The notes beneath the pieces were generated by a model. It did no database searches. It saw only the letters and a program-made list of their open reading frames with translations, and was not told the origin of the DNA. 64,000 nt of DNA from Phytophthora sp. 'mugwort' (Eukaryota; Oomycota; Peronosporomycetes; Peronosporales; Peronosporaceae), in NCBI GenBank assembly GCA_033558025.1, contig JAUCEF010000017.1:930001-994000 (forward strand), in the 5' to 3' direction. The translations under genes and the position numbers were made by a program. Positions 21,740-33,294 of this stretch are shown piece after piece (within the stretch, counting starts at the first letter, position 1; each line of letters begins with the position of its first letter).

Positions 21740-22460
21740 TTGCGGAGAGCAGCAACAAGTTGGCCGATGCTTTACGAGAAAGCAAAGGCAACGGGACAGT
21801 GTCAGTACAACTGGCCGGCAGCCACTATCCTAGAGATGAACACGTATGACCTGGGTATGCCCTGGCTCGAGAAACATGAGCCATGAATCGATTGGCGATA
21901 CAAAGCCATCGGGACAAGCCGGCCCGCAGTTACTGGCAGAGGATTGGTGAGTCATGTTCCCACCTCTGCTAGGAACTGGGGCGTCTGAAAGGGGCGTCGG
22001 GATGCAAGGGCATCCAGCGAATTTTTGGGAGCCGCCGACGTATTGAGCGACTACCTAGAAGCGGTGGAAGCAGAAGCTGCACCTGGTCGAGTGCGGCAGT
22101 CCGTACAGAATAGCCCTCACCCCCGCCGGAGTCTAGACCGACCGCTGAGGCTTCAAGAGTGGCGGTTCCCGGAGACACCGACCAGGTGGGTAACCTAGGT
22201 CCACACCAAGTCACCCAGACAGAAACTGGAGAGGAAGGCGCAGAATGCGCTTCCCGTATGGGTAACCTTGTCCACACCAGTCACCGAGACCATAACTGAA
22301 GAAGAAGTGGCGGAATGCAATTCTTTTGTGAGTAACCATGTTCCACACGAAGCCCTAGAGGCTTTGGACGTCGTCAATGAGACGTCTACAGACGTGGGTA
22401 ACGCAGTACCACGTCACGGTCGCGTCGACGACATAATCGACACCGCAAGTCGAGTCTGAA
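21740..22460 (+). pseudogene. Gypsy-A protease region and linker
   Basis: The back half of a retropepsin is visible: ILEMNTYDLGMPWLEKHEP at about 21,830, corresponding to the usual LGMPWL motif, then IDWRYKAIG. The active-site DTG could not be located because frames are broken here. The following linker is acidic and broken. Confidence 0.6.
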
Positions 22461-22774
22461 GTCATTTCAGACTGGATCGCTTCAAGCGACTCGGAACGCA
22501 GGGCCCGGGTTCTTCCGACGCGGCCAGTCGAAGAGTGTTATCACATCCTCGACGGCGAGACCGGCCATCGGGTAAAGGCAGGCGGCATCCAGCTAGAGCC
22601 GCTGCCAAAGGTGTCAGAGCTCCTGAACCTCGAAAAGTTGACGCCGACAGATTTCCTGGCCGATCTGAAGGTAGGAGGAATCGCGAAGGTGGTACTCTTG
22701 AAGCAAGAGTCCACTCCAAAGGAATTGAATTCCTCCTCGGTTATGGACGAGGACGTCCTGGAGGCATTCTCCTC

Positions 22775-23525
22775 CCAGCGTGCCTCGAGCTTGGGTTCTG
22801 AGATTCTCTAAGGATCCGAAAGATCCAATGCATCCTTTGATGAAGGAGTTCGAGGACGTGATGTCCAAGGATCCACCGTCTCAACTTCCACCGGATCGTG
22901 GGATCAGGCACGAGATTGATCTCGTGCCGGGCACAAAGTACTGTGCCACCAGACAATGGCCACTGCCTCGAGAGCAGTGCGAGGTCATTGATGCCTTCTT
23001 CGCCGCAAAGGAAGGCATGATGCGGGAATCGAAATCCCCGCACTCGACACCAACCTTCTGCGTTCGGAAGCCGAACGGAAAGTGCCGTCTGGTTCATGCA
23101 TTTTAATAAGCTGAACAGCGCAACACCCATCCCGCGAAAGGATGTGTTGTTAAACAACATGGCCGGGTGCGATTTATAGAGCACCCTGGATCTGGTGGAC
23201 GGATGCTACCAGATCCTGATGCACGAGAGCGACATCCGGCTCACCGCAGTGAGCACCCCGAGCGATATGCTCTGGGAGTGGCTGGTGATACCACAGGGCC
23301 TGTCTAATGCCCCGGCGACGTTCAATCGCCTGGTCATACAGTTGTTCAGACCACTGCGTGCGTACGCACAGTCGTACTTCGACGACATCTTCGTCCATAG
23401 CCGTACTGAGGGAGGCAAGACGGCTATGGAGGTGCATTTGGAGCACCTTCGTCGAGTATTGGAGGTTATGAGAGCGGACAAGCTCTATGCCAACATCGAG
23501 AAGTGCGTCTTCGCGGCGTAAGAGC
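22775..23525 (+). pseudogene. Gypsy-A reverse transcriptase
   Basis: Typical Ty3/Gypsy RT blocks occur in order: GIRHEIDLVPGTKYCATRQW at 22,900, SPHSTPTFCVRKPNGKCRLV at about 23,040, a frameshift and stop near 23,105, LDLVDGCYQILMHESDI at 23,190, PQGLSNAPATFNRLV at 23,290 and the catalytic box YFDDIFVHS at about 23,370. It ends LYANIEKCVFAA at a stop near 23,520. The polymerase would be dead as it stands. Confidence 0.9.
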
Positions 23526-23539
23526 TCAAAGTTCTCGGT

Positions 23540-24044
23540 TGTTTCGTTAGCAACGTCGGTGTTCGAGCCGACCCGGAGAAGGTCAAGGCCATTTCGGCTT
23601 GGCCAACGCCAAGGGCCCAGAAGGACCTGAGGAAGTGGCGGTGCTGGCCAACTACCTCCATAAGTACAGCGAAGGGTACGCGGGTCTGGCTAGACCCTTG
23701 TCGTATCTTCTGAAGAAGGATACGGACTGGCACTGGGGGCGTGAGCACCAGGAAGCCTTTGAAAATGTCAAAGCAAGCTTTCAGAAGGCGCCTGTCCTGG
23801 CACTGCCGGACGAGACGAAGCCGTTCAGCGTAGTCTGTGATGCATCCGGTTAAGCAATCGGATGTGCATTGCTGCAGCAAGATGCTGTCGGACGTGAACG
23901 AGTGATCTCGTTTTAGTCCAGGCAGCTCAAGTCTGCCAAAAGGAACTACCCTGTTCATGACAAGGAGCAGCTTGCCATGAAGTGCTCCCTTGTCAAGTTT
24001 CGGGTGAACCTCTTGGGCTCACAGCCCTTTGTGATCTACACAGA
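23540..24044 (+). pseudogene. Gypsy-A RNase H, truncated
   Basis: After the RT thumb (FVSNVGVRADPEKVKAI), the domain continues with LLKKDTDWHWGREHQEAFE, VLALPDETKPFSVVCDASG and KRNYPVHDKEQLAMKCSLV, ending at FVIYTD. At 24,045 the sequence changes to Gypsy-B LTR. RNase H C-terminus, integrase and the 3' LTR of this copy are not found on the other side of Gypsy-B. Confidence 0.85.
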
Positions 24045-25110
24045 TGTGGAGAAGCGTCGAATAAGAATCTCAAACCCCGTGGCAACGAGTTGATCGGAGA
24101 GATAGGTGGAATAAATCAACCAGAGGACAACTAACAGGGGGCGGAAAGCGGGTATGTCGGCGACCTAGGTTGGATGGACATCACGTAAAGGACGCAGATC
24201 AGACTAGGGACGAAACGTACTTGCGATTGAGTATCGTGACCGATCTACGCTTTATATGACCACAGTCACTCCCGATCGATCCTCGATCACGGCCGATTTT
24301 AGACTAGATCCGGACAAGGAATGAAGATTAAGACCGATCGGCGACATGCGGATCGGACCACGTTTAGTCGCGATCGTCTCAGATCGGATTGAGGCCAGAC
24401 ATCAAGATTGGAGTCAAGAAGCGTGGATCAAGATCGATCAGTGACATGCAGGTCACGGCTGGCCTGGATCGACTCTGATTAATATTCAGTGGACCGTAAT
24501 CGATCAAGATCAGCCCTCGACCGGATCGTACACCCTTTCGGCCAGATCGGCATACATGCACGGACATACCGGATCTGGCAGATCGGCCTACACCCTGTCG
24601 TCTGAGATCAGGCAGATCGGACCGACCCTGCCGACAAGATCGAGCAGATCGGGTCGGTCGGTAGTCGCCGATCGGTTTACATGTTCCGACAGCCTCGATC
24701 TGCCAGATCGGCATACATGTTCTGTCATACGCGATCTGGCAGATCGGGCGATCGGTGTGACAGATCGAAATACGCGTTCGAACATCTGCGTCTGGCAGAT
24801 CGGGACTCGATTAGCAATCATCCTCGGGGATGTGCAAGCGTGAAGACGGTACGTGCTGAGTGGTTAAAGAAGGGCAATATTCAGGAGATTCAGGTGGTAC
24901 GAGATAGGGTTCAGGATGGGAAAATAGAACCAGAAAAGGATAAACAGCAATCAGACTTGAATTTGCATTGGACGACTTAGGCGGCTTTCAAATACCGCGG
25001 GAAGGGAACTACATTGGCCCCCCAAGGTGTCGGCCAGTATAAAGTAGCGGATCTAGTGTCGTGGTGAGCGGATCGGATCGGCTATTGGCCGATCCTCCCC
25101 CCCGTAGCGA
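24045..25110 (+). repeat. Gypsy-B 5' LTR, GATC-rich (edges approximate)
   Basis: It begins near TGTGGAGAAGC at 24,045, where Gypsy-A RNase H breaks off, and runs to before gag near 25,146. I counted 31 GATC words by eye in 24,241-24,840. The reverse complement of the window start resembles it. A TATA-like GTATAAAG lies at about 25,037. The right edge and primer site could not be fixed. Confidence 0.6.
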
Positions 25111-25145
25111 ACTTCTGCTCAAGCGCATACCTCGATCGATCAGCA

Positions 25146-27480
25146 TTGAGTGCTTGGCCGACGATCGCTTCGACTCTCAACTCGCAAGATTCCGCTAAAG
25201 GAAGCGGTAAGCAACTCAAGGAAAGGAAAGGAATATCGCCACACGGCAACCTCGGATCAAATCCAGGCCACCGATCAAAGGTCGATTACCTCAGATCGGA
25301 ACCAATAATAGCAGCAGAGCGAAGACTTCCCCGCTGCTCCACGTCCCCGCGTCCCGCTAGGACGTCCAAGACTTCACATCGCTGCATTCTTTGAAGCCCC
25401 AAGAGAGCAAATCCAGCCCACCGACGGGTAATAAGGTGAGACCAAGTTCAGCTGATTTACGGATCATCGGGGAACCCCCTCCGTTAGTCGGTGTCTGGGC
25501 ACACTTGGTTAGCGGATCGGGTCTTAATCACATTTTTACCGATCCCGCTACAACTGAATGGTGCGCGTGCCCGGATCTCTTGGTGGCTTAGGATTTCACC
25601 GTGAGTACACAGAAGAAGATGTGAAAGTGAAGATTGAACAAAGGGGTCAAGCGTCATCGAAGATCGGATCGACGACTACGCCGCCGAATGAAGCGAGATC
25701 CGCAGGTCGGCAGAGCCCTGGGTGCTGCTCTGGTGACAGAAGAGAGGCAGATCCGGATCCGGATCTGGAGGAGAAGCCTCGAATTCCCCCCCCCCCCAGG
25801 TCCCTTGGAGGACCCCCGCAGATCTCGATGCGAATCGAGATATGCCAAGCGAGATAGGAAAGGCCAAGACTGAACCTTACTCGTTCGCTACTTCCGTAGC
25901 TACAAGAACGGTGCCGAAGAAGAAGAAGAAGAAGATTACGTAGAAAAAACTGCCGCCCGTCACGCCGTAGGTCAAACTGGGTCGTCTCACTACGCATCGG
26001 CCACCTCGGCCCCAGACTCAGACAGCCCGACCGGACCAAAACGGATGCAGTTAGGCCCCTCAGGCGCGGCCCTTCTGCGATCACGCTTCAAGACGTCCGA
26101 CCAGCCGTCTCCAGCGACAGATCAGCGAAAGAAGCTGCCTGCATCCGCGACCAGAGAGAAGACCGCAGATCCGCTAGACGCGCCGAAGGGCCAGTTGAAA
26201 CCGTATTTCCAAGCAGCCATGAATCGTTTCTGGAGGAGCAACCTGTGGTCGCTGTACCCAAGAGGCCAGTCAGAAGGCTCATTTGGATCACAAGACGTGA
26301 ACATGGAATCGGTGGGATCGCCGCGGCACCAGCCGTCTCCGGTGAATATGATCCAGATGATCTGGCTATCCCAAGTGCAGGACGTGTAGCGGTCGCCACA
26401 GCCACAACCGGATCGGGAGGCACCTAACTGATCCAACGCGTCCGAACCTCAGCGATCTCAGGTTAACAGTTTACCGGCAAGGATCAAGACGAAGACCGAG
26501 CTACAGTGTGGGTCAGTAAGGTTGAATCGGCGTTTTTTTTTCTGCGAGACCAGGCTTCAGACGAAGAGTGTTTGACCTTCGCCGACCTACTCGCAGGGCC
26601 AGCAAAAAAACCGCTATCGACAACTCAGTGGATCGACTCGGAACAAGTGAAGCGATCTGCTTCGCAGTTGTCAGACAAATACTGCGGTCTGGGCGTCTCA
26701 GTTGCATGGCAGTACTACTATACTATGCGCGCAATCGGTAGGAGGAATCTCCCTTGGACTACCTCTACCGGATGAACGTCGCAGGCCTACGGGCGCGGTT
26801 GAAGATTAAAGACGGAAATCGAAAAGTTCGTCGGGAGCATGTCGATTACTATATCGAGACTCTGGGAGATCCAGACATAGTGGAACAGTTGACGCTATTG
26901 CGTCTTTCGGATGTCAACGAGCTGAAAGAAGTCCTCCACGCGTGACAACGAGCCAATAAGAGCAGAAGGGATCCGCATTCGGATCGAAATACAGACCGAA
27001 GGTCCCGACGTCTGCACCATCAGCGCTAAACGAGCGGTCCGAGACATCCAGACACCACGTCTGGCGTCTGGATCGGATACCAATTCGGATGGATGGGACA
27101 GATCGGACTCATAGGGCGGCCTACGCCAATCTACTTCGCCTCGGCGGATAACGATCAGACTCCTACGGGAGGCGAGCCAAAAGGGCCCGATCGGCCTTCA
27201 CACGGATGAACTCAAACAGAACCAACGCCTCATGAACGTCGATCGCCACTACCCGTGGATGGATCGGATCGGAGTCGGTGATCACACTGTGGGTCCCGGA
27301 AGCATACGGATCTCGATTATTGGAGACGCCTGACGTACCAAAAATGCGGCAAGGGAGAGAAACATCCAGCAGACCACTGCCTTTTCGTATGCCGTGGATG
27401 TGGTGAGCTACACGACATAGGCAAGTGTCCCCATGGAAGAGTTCTACAAACAGATCCGTCGATGGTACAACCCGACCAAG
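25146..27480 (+). pseudogene. Gypsy-B gag
   Basis: The region is in several frames. A head rich in Arg, Ser and Pro (25.1-26.4 kb) includes a GAA-triplet run at about 25,913. It is followed by a gag-like helical part (26.5-26.95 kb: VAWQYYYTMRAIGRRNLPW, then RREHVDYYIETLGDPDI and LRLSDVNELKEVL). A Cys/His-rich stretch near 27,335-27,430 (CGKGEKHPADHCLFVCRGCG, then HDIGKC) looks like zinc knuckles. Frames shift repeatedly, so the protein is not made. Identification rests on position and the knuckles. Confidence 0.65.
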
Positions 27481-27789
27481 CGATCGGGGATGTTACCTGC
27501 GATGGCAGAAAAGATGTTAAACTAGGACGCTCGCCGGATTTGAATACGGTACGAGCCGAGCGTTCTACGTATTGCATCTATGCATTTGTGGACAAGATGT
27601 CGGTAGATGGAGTTAGCGAACAACAACAAAATCTTCGCGATAATACATGTGACCTACATGGAATCATATTGCTAAGATCTCAAACCTTCGTCATGTTGAT
27701 GAATACCGTCGGTCGGACGTCATGATGGCCTTAGATCTCCATCCGGGAGAATCTAGAGGCTATTGGAAACATCATGCGCCGGGAAAGTG

Positions 27790-28103
27790 GTTTCGACAAG
27801 CGAAAGCGACAGGCAAGATGAACAATGACCTTACTCTTAGATACTGGTGCCGAGGTGTCCATTCTGGATACCGCCTTTGCTCGTAAGGTTGGGTGCTATA
27901 TCGGCATGAGTCAGATCCAAGAGTGTGTGGGAATCGGTGAGAACGTGTACGTCATGAATGGAAGGAACCGGATCAAGATCACGCTGGCAGGATCGCTGGT
28001 GTGCTTCTTCGATATCTGCGTTGGAGACCTTGCTGGCCAAGATGCGATCTTGGGCATGGACTTTATGGTCCCCGCCGGGATCAGACTTGATCTGGCTGAT
28101 TGA
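27790..28103 (+). pseudogene. Gypsy-B aspartic protease
   Basis: An open stretch starts at 27,825 with the retropepsin active site LLLDTGAEVSILDTAFARKV and includes the second conserved block AILGMDFMVPAGIRLDL at about 28,045. This is a normal Ty3/Gypsy protease of about 92 residues, separated from gag and RT by stops. Confidence 0.85.
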
Positions 28104-29159
28104 TCGGTTTGCCTGTCGGACAAGATCCAGATCCAGTTCAGCGGACGCCGGCAGCTCTAGAATGACAAGGCGAAAGTGGTGACGTTGGATCAGCATCTCC
28201 GGGTTGAGGTTGGGGGGTCGATCGAGTTACCGCTCCGGTTACGGGCATCCGCAGATCGCGAGAAACTATGACTTACTCGCGGAGATCGATGAGTGCCGAC
28301 GGTGACGACGGGGCCAGGGAAAACGCAATATCTGTTACTGACGAATACCTGCGACATTCGACTGATCCTCCAACGAAATGCATGAATCGCGATGTGGCTA
28401 GCTGAGGATCGCGTTCCCCGCTTGCCAGGTTTCGTGTTGATCGGATCGCGTCAATATACGGAATGACCGAATCTAGCGTTCCATTCGACGACGGAGGCAC
28501 TTCCTCCGGAAATGAATGGACTGGGCCCTGACCCCGCTGTAGAACGCCCAGAATATGCCACGCCACGTGCGATACTACGTAGAGTCCCGATTTTAGATGA
28601 TGAGGTTGGTATGGATACAATGTCTACAACGGTTAGTCGATCGGGTATTGCAAACCTCGATCCCTCAAGAGGAGAGAAGGATGCATCGAGATCACCGCGT
28701 GTGATGTCGCTCAAGGTGGAAGGTGGTGAGGAGGAGCCCGATCCAGCTACGGCGGTCGCCCAAACTGACACCCCGACTGTAAGTCAGGCTGATGAGGTCA
28801 GGATGGCGGCAGATCTGGAAGGACATATCGAGCCGCGGTCAAATCTTGGAACGCCTGATTTGTCGGCCGAGGCGGATCAGATATCGTCCGAAATATTTCA
28901 GAGGGCGAGAAGGTACAAGACGGAGCTAGATCATCAACCTGCCTGAAGAGCGGACACGAAATCACGCAGATCGACCCAGTCTGACTGGTCCCGACCGCCA
29001 TGAAGATGACGACCCTAGTGGAAACAATTTGAGCTACCATATGAAGGAGGGGAGATAAAGGCGGAAGACGTGGAGATAGAGTTAGCGGTGCTACTCGAGG
29101 TCAAGATTGCTACGACGAAAGAAGTGACGATCGAGGATATTCAAGTGGGAGATCCAACA
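28104..29159 (+). pseudogene. Gypsy-B linker between protease and RT
   Basis: An open frame at 28,512-28,946 (about 144 codons) is rich in Asp, Glu, Ser and Arg with no domain recognised. It sits between protease and RT in the same direction and has the family's GATC richness. It is probably the polyprotein linker. Confidence 0.45.
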
Positions 29160-30120
29160 TACAATACCCCCTGAGGAGATCGATCGACTTCGACAGATGA
29201 TCTGGAAGAGCCGACAAATCCTGATCGGCAAGGCAACGCGTTGCCTCCTGCCGCCAGGGGGGTTATATGTGACATCGACTTAAAGTGTGCGAAAGCCCGT
29301 GGCGTAACGAGTACGGATGGTAGCGCCATGCTTCATGGAGAAGGTGTCGGATCTGATCAAGGGACTGTTAGCCGACAAGATAATCCAACATTAGATTTCT
29401 CCATGGGCATCTCCGATCGTGATCACCGCTAAGAAGAACGGAGTGGATATACGGCTGTGTATCGACTACCGGTTGGTGAACGATCTGACGCGACTGAAGG
29501 TCTATCCAATGCCGCTGATCAACGATCTGTTGAAGGATCTGGATAAAGTGCAATGGTATTTTTGTTAGCCATGGCAAGCGGGTTCTGGGTGGTCCCAATG
29601 ACCGATCGAGCTCACACGGTATCTGCCTTAATTACTCCGTTCGGACTGTTCGAATTGAACAGGATGCCCATTTGGACTTAAGAACGCACCGCAGATCTAC
29701 CAACGGTTGGTGGACAACGCTTTGTATGGATTCACGAAGATGCCGAAATCTGAACCTTTAAGACATTGTACAGCCTTGTTTGGCACGGGAGAATCCGAAG
29801 ATCCCGGCAAACCTTCGGTTCTAGGACGGAGATAATATATCGACGACATCCTGATCACTGCCGAAACTTGGGATCCGCTATGGGATCGAGTAGAACGTCA
29901 ACTAGATGCCTCTGACAAAGGGAACCTGTCTGTCCGTGTCGTGAGAGTTTCTGGGACTAAGAAAAGTGGATTACCTAGGGCATCAAGTGTCAATCGAAGG
30001 CCTGGAGGCACATCCGAAGGACGTAAAAGGGATAATCTACTTACATTTCCTGAAATCGCTCAGATCGATGCAATTGTTCCTAGGCAGTTTGAAATATTAT
30101 AGCCGATTCATTGAAGACTG
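29160..30120 (+). pseudogene. Gypsy-B reverse transcriptase
   Basis: Broken but ordered RT blocks: PWASPIVITAKKNGVDIRLC at about 29,405, IDYRLVNDLTRLKVYPMPLI at 29,460, LKNAPQIYQRLVDNALYGF near 29,680, the catalytic box YIDDILITAETWD at about 29,835, and the thumb around KVDYLGHQVSIEGLEAHPKD at 29,965. At least four frame changes were seen. It is chromovirus-like in sequence, consistent with the chromodomain downstream. Confidence 0.85.
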
Positions 30121-30228
30121 TGCAATTTATGCAGCAGTCTTATATGAGCTGCGTGAAGTGGACCTTAACGAGCTGAGGAAGCGTCAAGATCTCTGTCGAG
30201 CTCTCGGCGAACTCCTCCCAAATCTCGA

Positions 30229-30843
30229 TTGGGACGTTCCAGATCCAGACAGATACGCATATCCTCTACCCGATCAACCGAAGACGGTCCTGAGTGCAGC
30301 AGACGAAAGTGGATTCGGGCGTCCCGATCTTTTAACAAACTGAAGGAGAGGATTACCGCCACCCTGATCTTTCGTCACTTCGACCCAGATCGTCAACCTG
30401 TGGTAGTCGTTTACGCCAGTGAGTGGGCGATCTCGGCCGCTCTGATGCAAGAGCTCGATCGTGTGTACCACCCAGGTATGTTCGCGAGTCGTATGTTGAA
30501 GTCGAATGAACCTAACTACAACGTGGTAGAGAAGGAAGTGTTGGCCTTGCTGCTGATTTTGGATCTGAACTGCAACATGTTGTTTGGGCGACACATCCGG
30601 ATCCTGACCAGACACTCGGCGCTGGCATGGGTCTTCAGATCTCCTGGTCTTCAAGGACGACTAGGTCCATGGACTGTTCTCCTGTCGCCATGGACGCTCG
30701 AGATCGAGAAGTGTATCAAGGGAGAAGATGAGATCTTGAAGGCGATCGCCAGTATTACACATCGTACCAAGGTGGACATGGCTTTGATCGCGATCGCAGC
30801 CAGGAAAGAGCCACGCCGTCAGATCAAGCACCGATCCCAGTGA
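30229..30843 (+). pseudogene. Gypsy-B first RNase H (retroviral type)
   Basis: An open stretch of 204 codons. After a short lead, FNKLKERITATLIFRHFDPD is followed by PVVVVYASEWAISAALMQEL (first catalytic position region; the usual Asp is replaced in YASEW), then NYNVVEKEVLALLLILDLN and GRHIRILTRHSALAWVF. This is the RNase H fused to RT in Ty3/Gypsy polyproteins. Confidence 0.8.
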
Positions 30844-30859
30844 AAGGCACGAACGAAGA

Positions 30860-31290
30860 GCTGTTTGTGATGTGTTTTGACGGATCTGCACGAGTAAAAT
30901 GAGGCGGCGGAGCCTATAGTGCGATTTTGTGAAAGTTACCTGAGTGGACGGTTGGTTTTTGAAGGCCCGATCCGGTTATGCCGCGGATCTGACCGTGAAC
31001 GAAGCAGAGTACAATGGACTCCTGCTGTGTTTTGACTTGTTGGAAGGGATGAAGCAGGGACGTTTGGTGATTTGCGGTGATTCAAATCTGGTGATCAGAC
31101 AAGTACGAGGCGAGGTGGACTGCAAGGCACCCGGATTGACGGTGCCGAGACAGAAGGCCTGGATCGGTTTAAGATCAGGCCAGACCACGAGTTGTTGCAT
31201 ATGAAGCGCGACTGGAATGCTAGTGCGGACAGTTTGGCTAGCGCCGCGTTACAGCGGCAGCAAGGAGTGATCGTCAATAAGGTATAGGCA
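30860..31290 (+). pseudogene. Gypsy-B second RNase H, archaeal type
   Basis: This is a separate RNase H fold after the first: CFDGSARVK with the first Asp at about 30,872, a stop, then LTVNEAEYNGLLLCFDLLEG with the catalytic Glu at 30,995, LVICGDSNLVIRQVRGEVDC with the second Asp at 31,065, and DWNASADSLASAALQ with the last Asp at about 31,215. These are motifs of archaeal-type (RVT_3) RNase H. From the literature I recall that this combination with a chromodomain characterises an oomycete Gypsy group called Chronos, and that plant Tat elements gained a similar domain independently. Two stops and a frameshift are present. Confidence 0.8.
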
Positions 31291-31299
31291 TATCTGGTC

Positions 31300-32330
31300 A
31301 TGTGGAACCGTTTAGATGAGACCCTAATGATCAGATCGGAGGATACAGTGGTGCGAGTCTCGCCAGTAGCTCCTCGATCGGGGACTAGATCCGTGCACCG
31401 ACCGACAGTTTTGGACGAGACTTTTGTGAGAGATCTCCGTGTCGATCGGATCCGACAAGCCCAAGACGAGGAAGTATGGATATCAAGTTTAAGGAAGTAT
31501 CTGACTGGAGAAGTGACCGATCTTACACAAGATCAGGCTAGACTGTGTGGCGAAAAAGCGTCTGACCACGACATCGATGAAAAATGAACTGCTGTTCTAC
31601 TGTCCGTCTATCAAGAAATCGGAAGTAGATCGGGACAGATTGATGAGGCTTGTCGTGCCCGAGACACTCCACCTTGATGTCTTGCATCACTATGATGCGA
31701 GCGTGTAAGGTGGCCATCAGGGGATTGGTCGCACATATCAACAGATTAAGGATCATTTCCATTGGAGAGGCTCATATCACGCAGCGATATGTGGGGGGAT
31801 TTGTAGATTGTGAAACCAGAAAGGGCCGTCCCACAATCCGAGCGAAATGACCCGGGAACCTCCAGGCAACATATCCTTTTCAGATCATTGCAATGGATCA
31901 CATACCCTCGCTGCCGAATCGTTCAAGGACAACACTGAACTACTGATCTGGGTAGATCTGTTCACAGGATATGTGATCGCGAAGGCAAGTGCGTCTAGAG
32001 CGGCCCAGACGATCGCCGAGTTGTTTGAAGAGTGTGGCTTCCGGAGATTTGGTGCTAGCGAGGCGATCCGCCACGATCGAGAACCCGGGTTCATGTTTGA
32101 CTTCTTCCGGGCGTTTAACAAGATCCTCGGACAGCGACAGAGGGCAAGATGGCGTATCGACCGCAAGCAAACGGAACAGCGAAACGGATGGTACAGACTA
32201 TAACACGAGCTTTGAAGATGTATGTTCAAGATCTAATCCAGCAGGATTGGAATGAGTACGCGGAGCGACTGACATTTGCGATCAACACGGCCCAAAACCG
32301 AGTGCGAGGGGATACACCATTCTAGATCGA
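31300..32330 (+). pseudogene. Gypsy-B integrase
   Basis: The N-terminal zinc-binding part is seen as RLVVPETLHLDVLHHYDASV at 31,640 and GHQGIGRTYQQIKDHFHW at 31,710. The core begins near AMDHIPSLP (31,890) with the first Asp, and continues in other frames to WVDLFTGYVIAKASASRAAQ (31,950) and RHDREPGFM (32,070), which holds the second Asp. Frames change at least four times. Confidence 0.75.
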
Positions 32331-32577
32331 CGTTGGAAGCCATACCTTTGGGTAGTACTCGTACCCTGGACCGAGATCCTAGGCGATGGAGGTACCAGAT
32401 CCAGCACTATTACACAACGGCAACGAAACAAGTTAAAGTCAAGCTGCATGAGGCGATCTCAGATCGGGCGGATCGGCATGATGACGAAGTCAAACCGCAT
32501 AAGATCGGGACATAATCACACAACTGGCTGTACCTGGATCGCGTGGAGGAAGGATATGCTCGTCAGCTAACACATCT

Positions 32578-33026
32578 GTGGCATGGCCCTTTCCGAGTGG
32601 CGGAGAAGATCAATGCGTACTCACTCGCCTCAACATCGCTGGAACAGAGTATCGGCTCTTCCCGATTGTGCATGTGGCTAAATTGAAGTTGTTCAAGGAA
32701 TTCCCAGGTCGGCCACAGATCGAGTTGACTGTACAAGTCTCGGATCGCCTCGATTTTGACGAGACTCTGTTGCCCGAAGATATCTGGACGCCGGATCTAG
32801 AGCCGGCGTAGACGAATACGAAGTGGAGAAGATCACTGATCTGAGGACAGGCAGAAGAACTCGGTACGGACGGATCTATCGGGAAGTTCTGGCATATTGG
32901 AAGGGATATGCAGACCCCAGCTGGGTGGATGAAGCCGATCGCAACTGCGGAGCACTCCTTCACGATTTCCTTCGGGGACAGGCTAACCGGAATCGTTTCG
33001 GTGTGATGCAGTCCCACGAGGAATAG
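32578..33026 (+). pseudogene. Gypsy-B integrase C-terminus and chromodomain
   Basis: At 32,578 the GPF-type C-terminus of integrase (WHGPFRVAEKINAYS, split across frames) is followed by FPIVHVAKLKLFKEFPGRP. A chromodomain then lies at 32,823-33,026: VEKITDLRTGRRTRYGRIYR, EVLAYWKGYADPSWVDEADR and HDFLRGQ. The YWKGY core is the aromatic cage region. Chromodomains of this type direct integration to methylated histone H3 in heterochromatin in other chromoviruses. Confidence 0.85.
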
Positions 33027-33294
33027 TGAGATCGAGGGGATCGCGGCGAGTTGGGTCACGCGATGACGGATCGGGAGAAAGATTTATGGCAAGGCCATAG
33101 ATTGGAGGAAACGGGTGATGTATGCGACGTTATGTACGTAAATCTGCATGACATTTCGACAAACGGAAAAGGAAATCTGGATCGGGTAAGCTCCAGACAC
33201 GAAGTAGTAGAATGAATGGAGACCCAAAACAGTCAAGACGGAAAAGAAGCAAGTGTGGATGAAAAGAATAATGGCTAGATGAATGCATGGAGAC

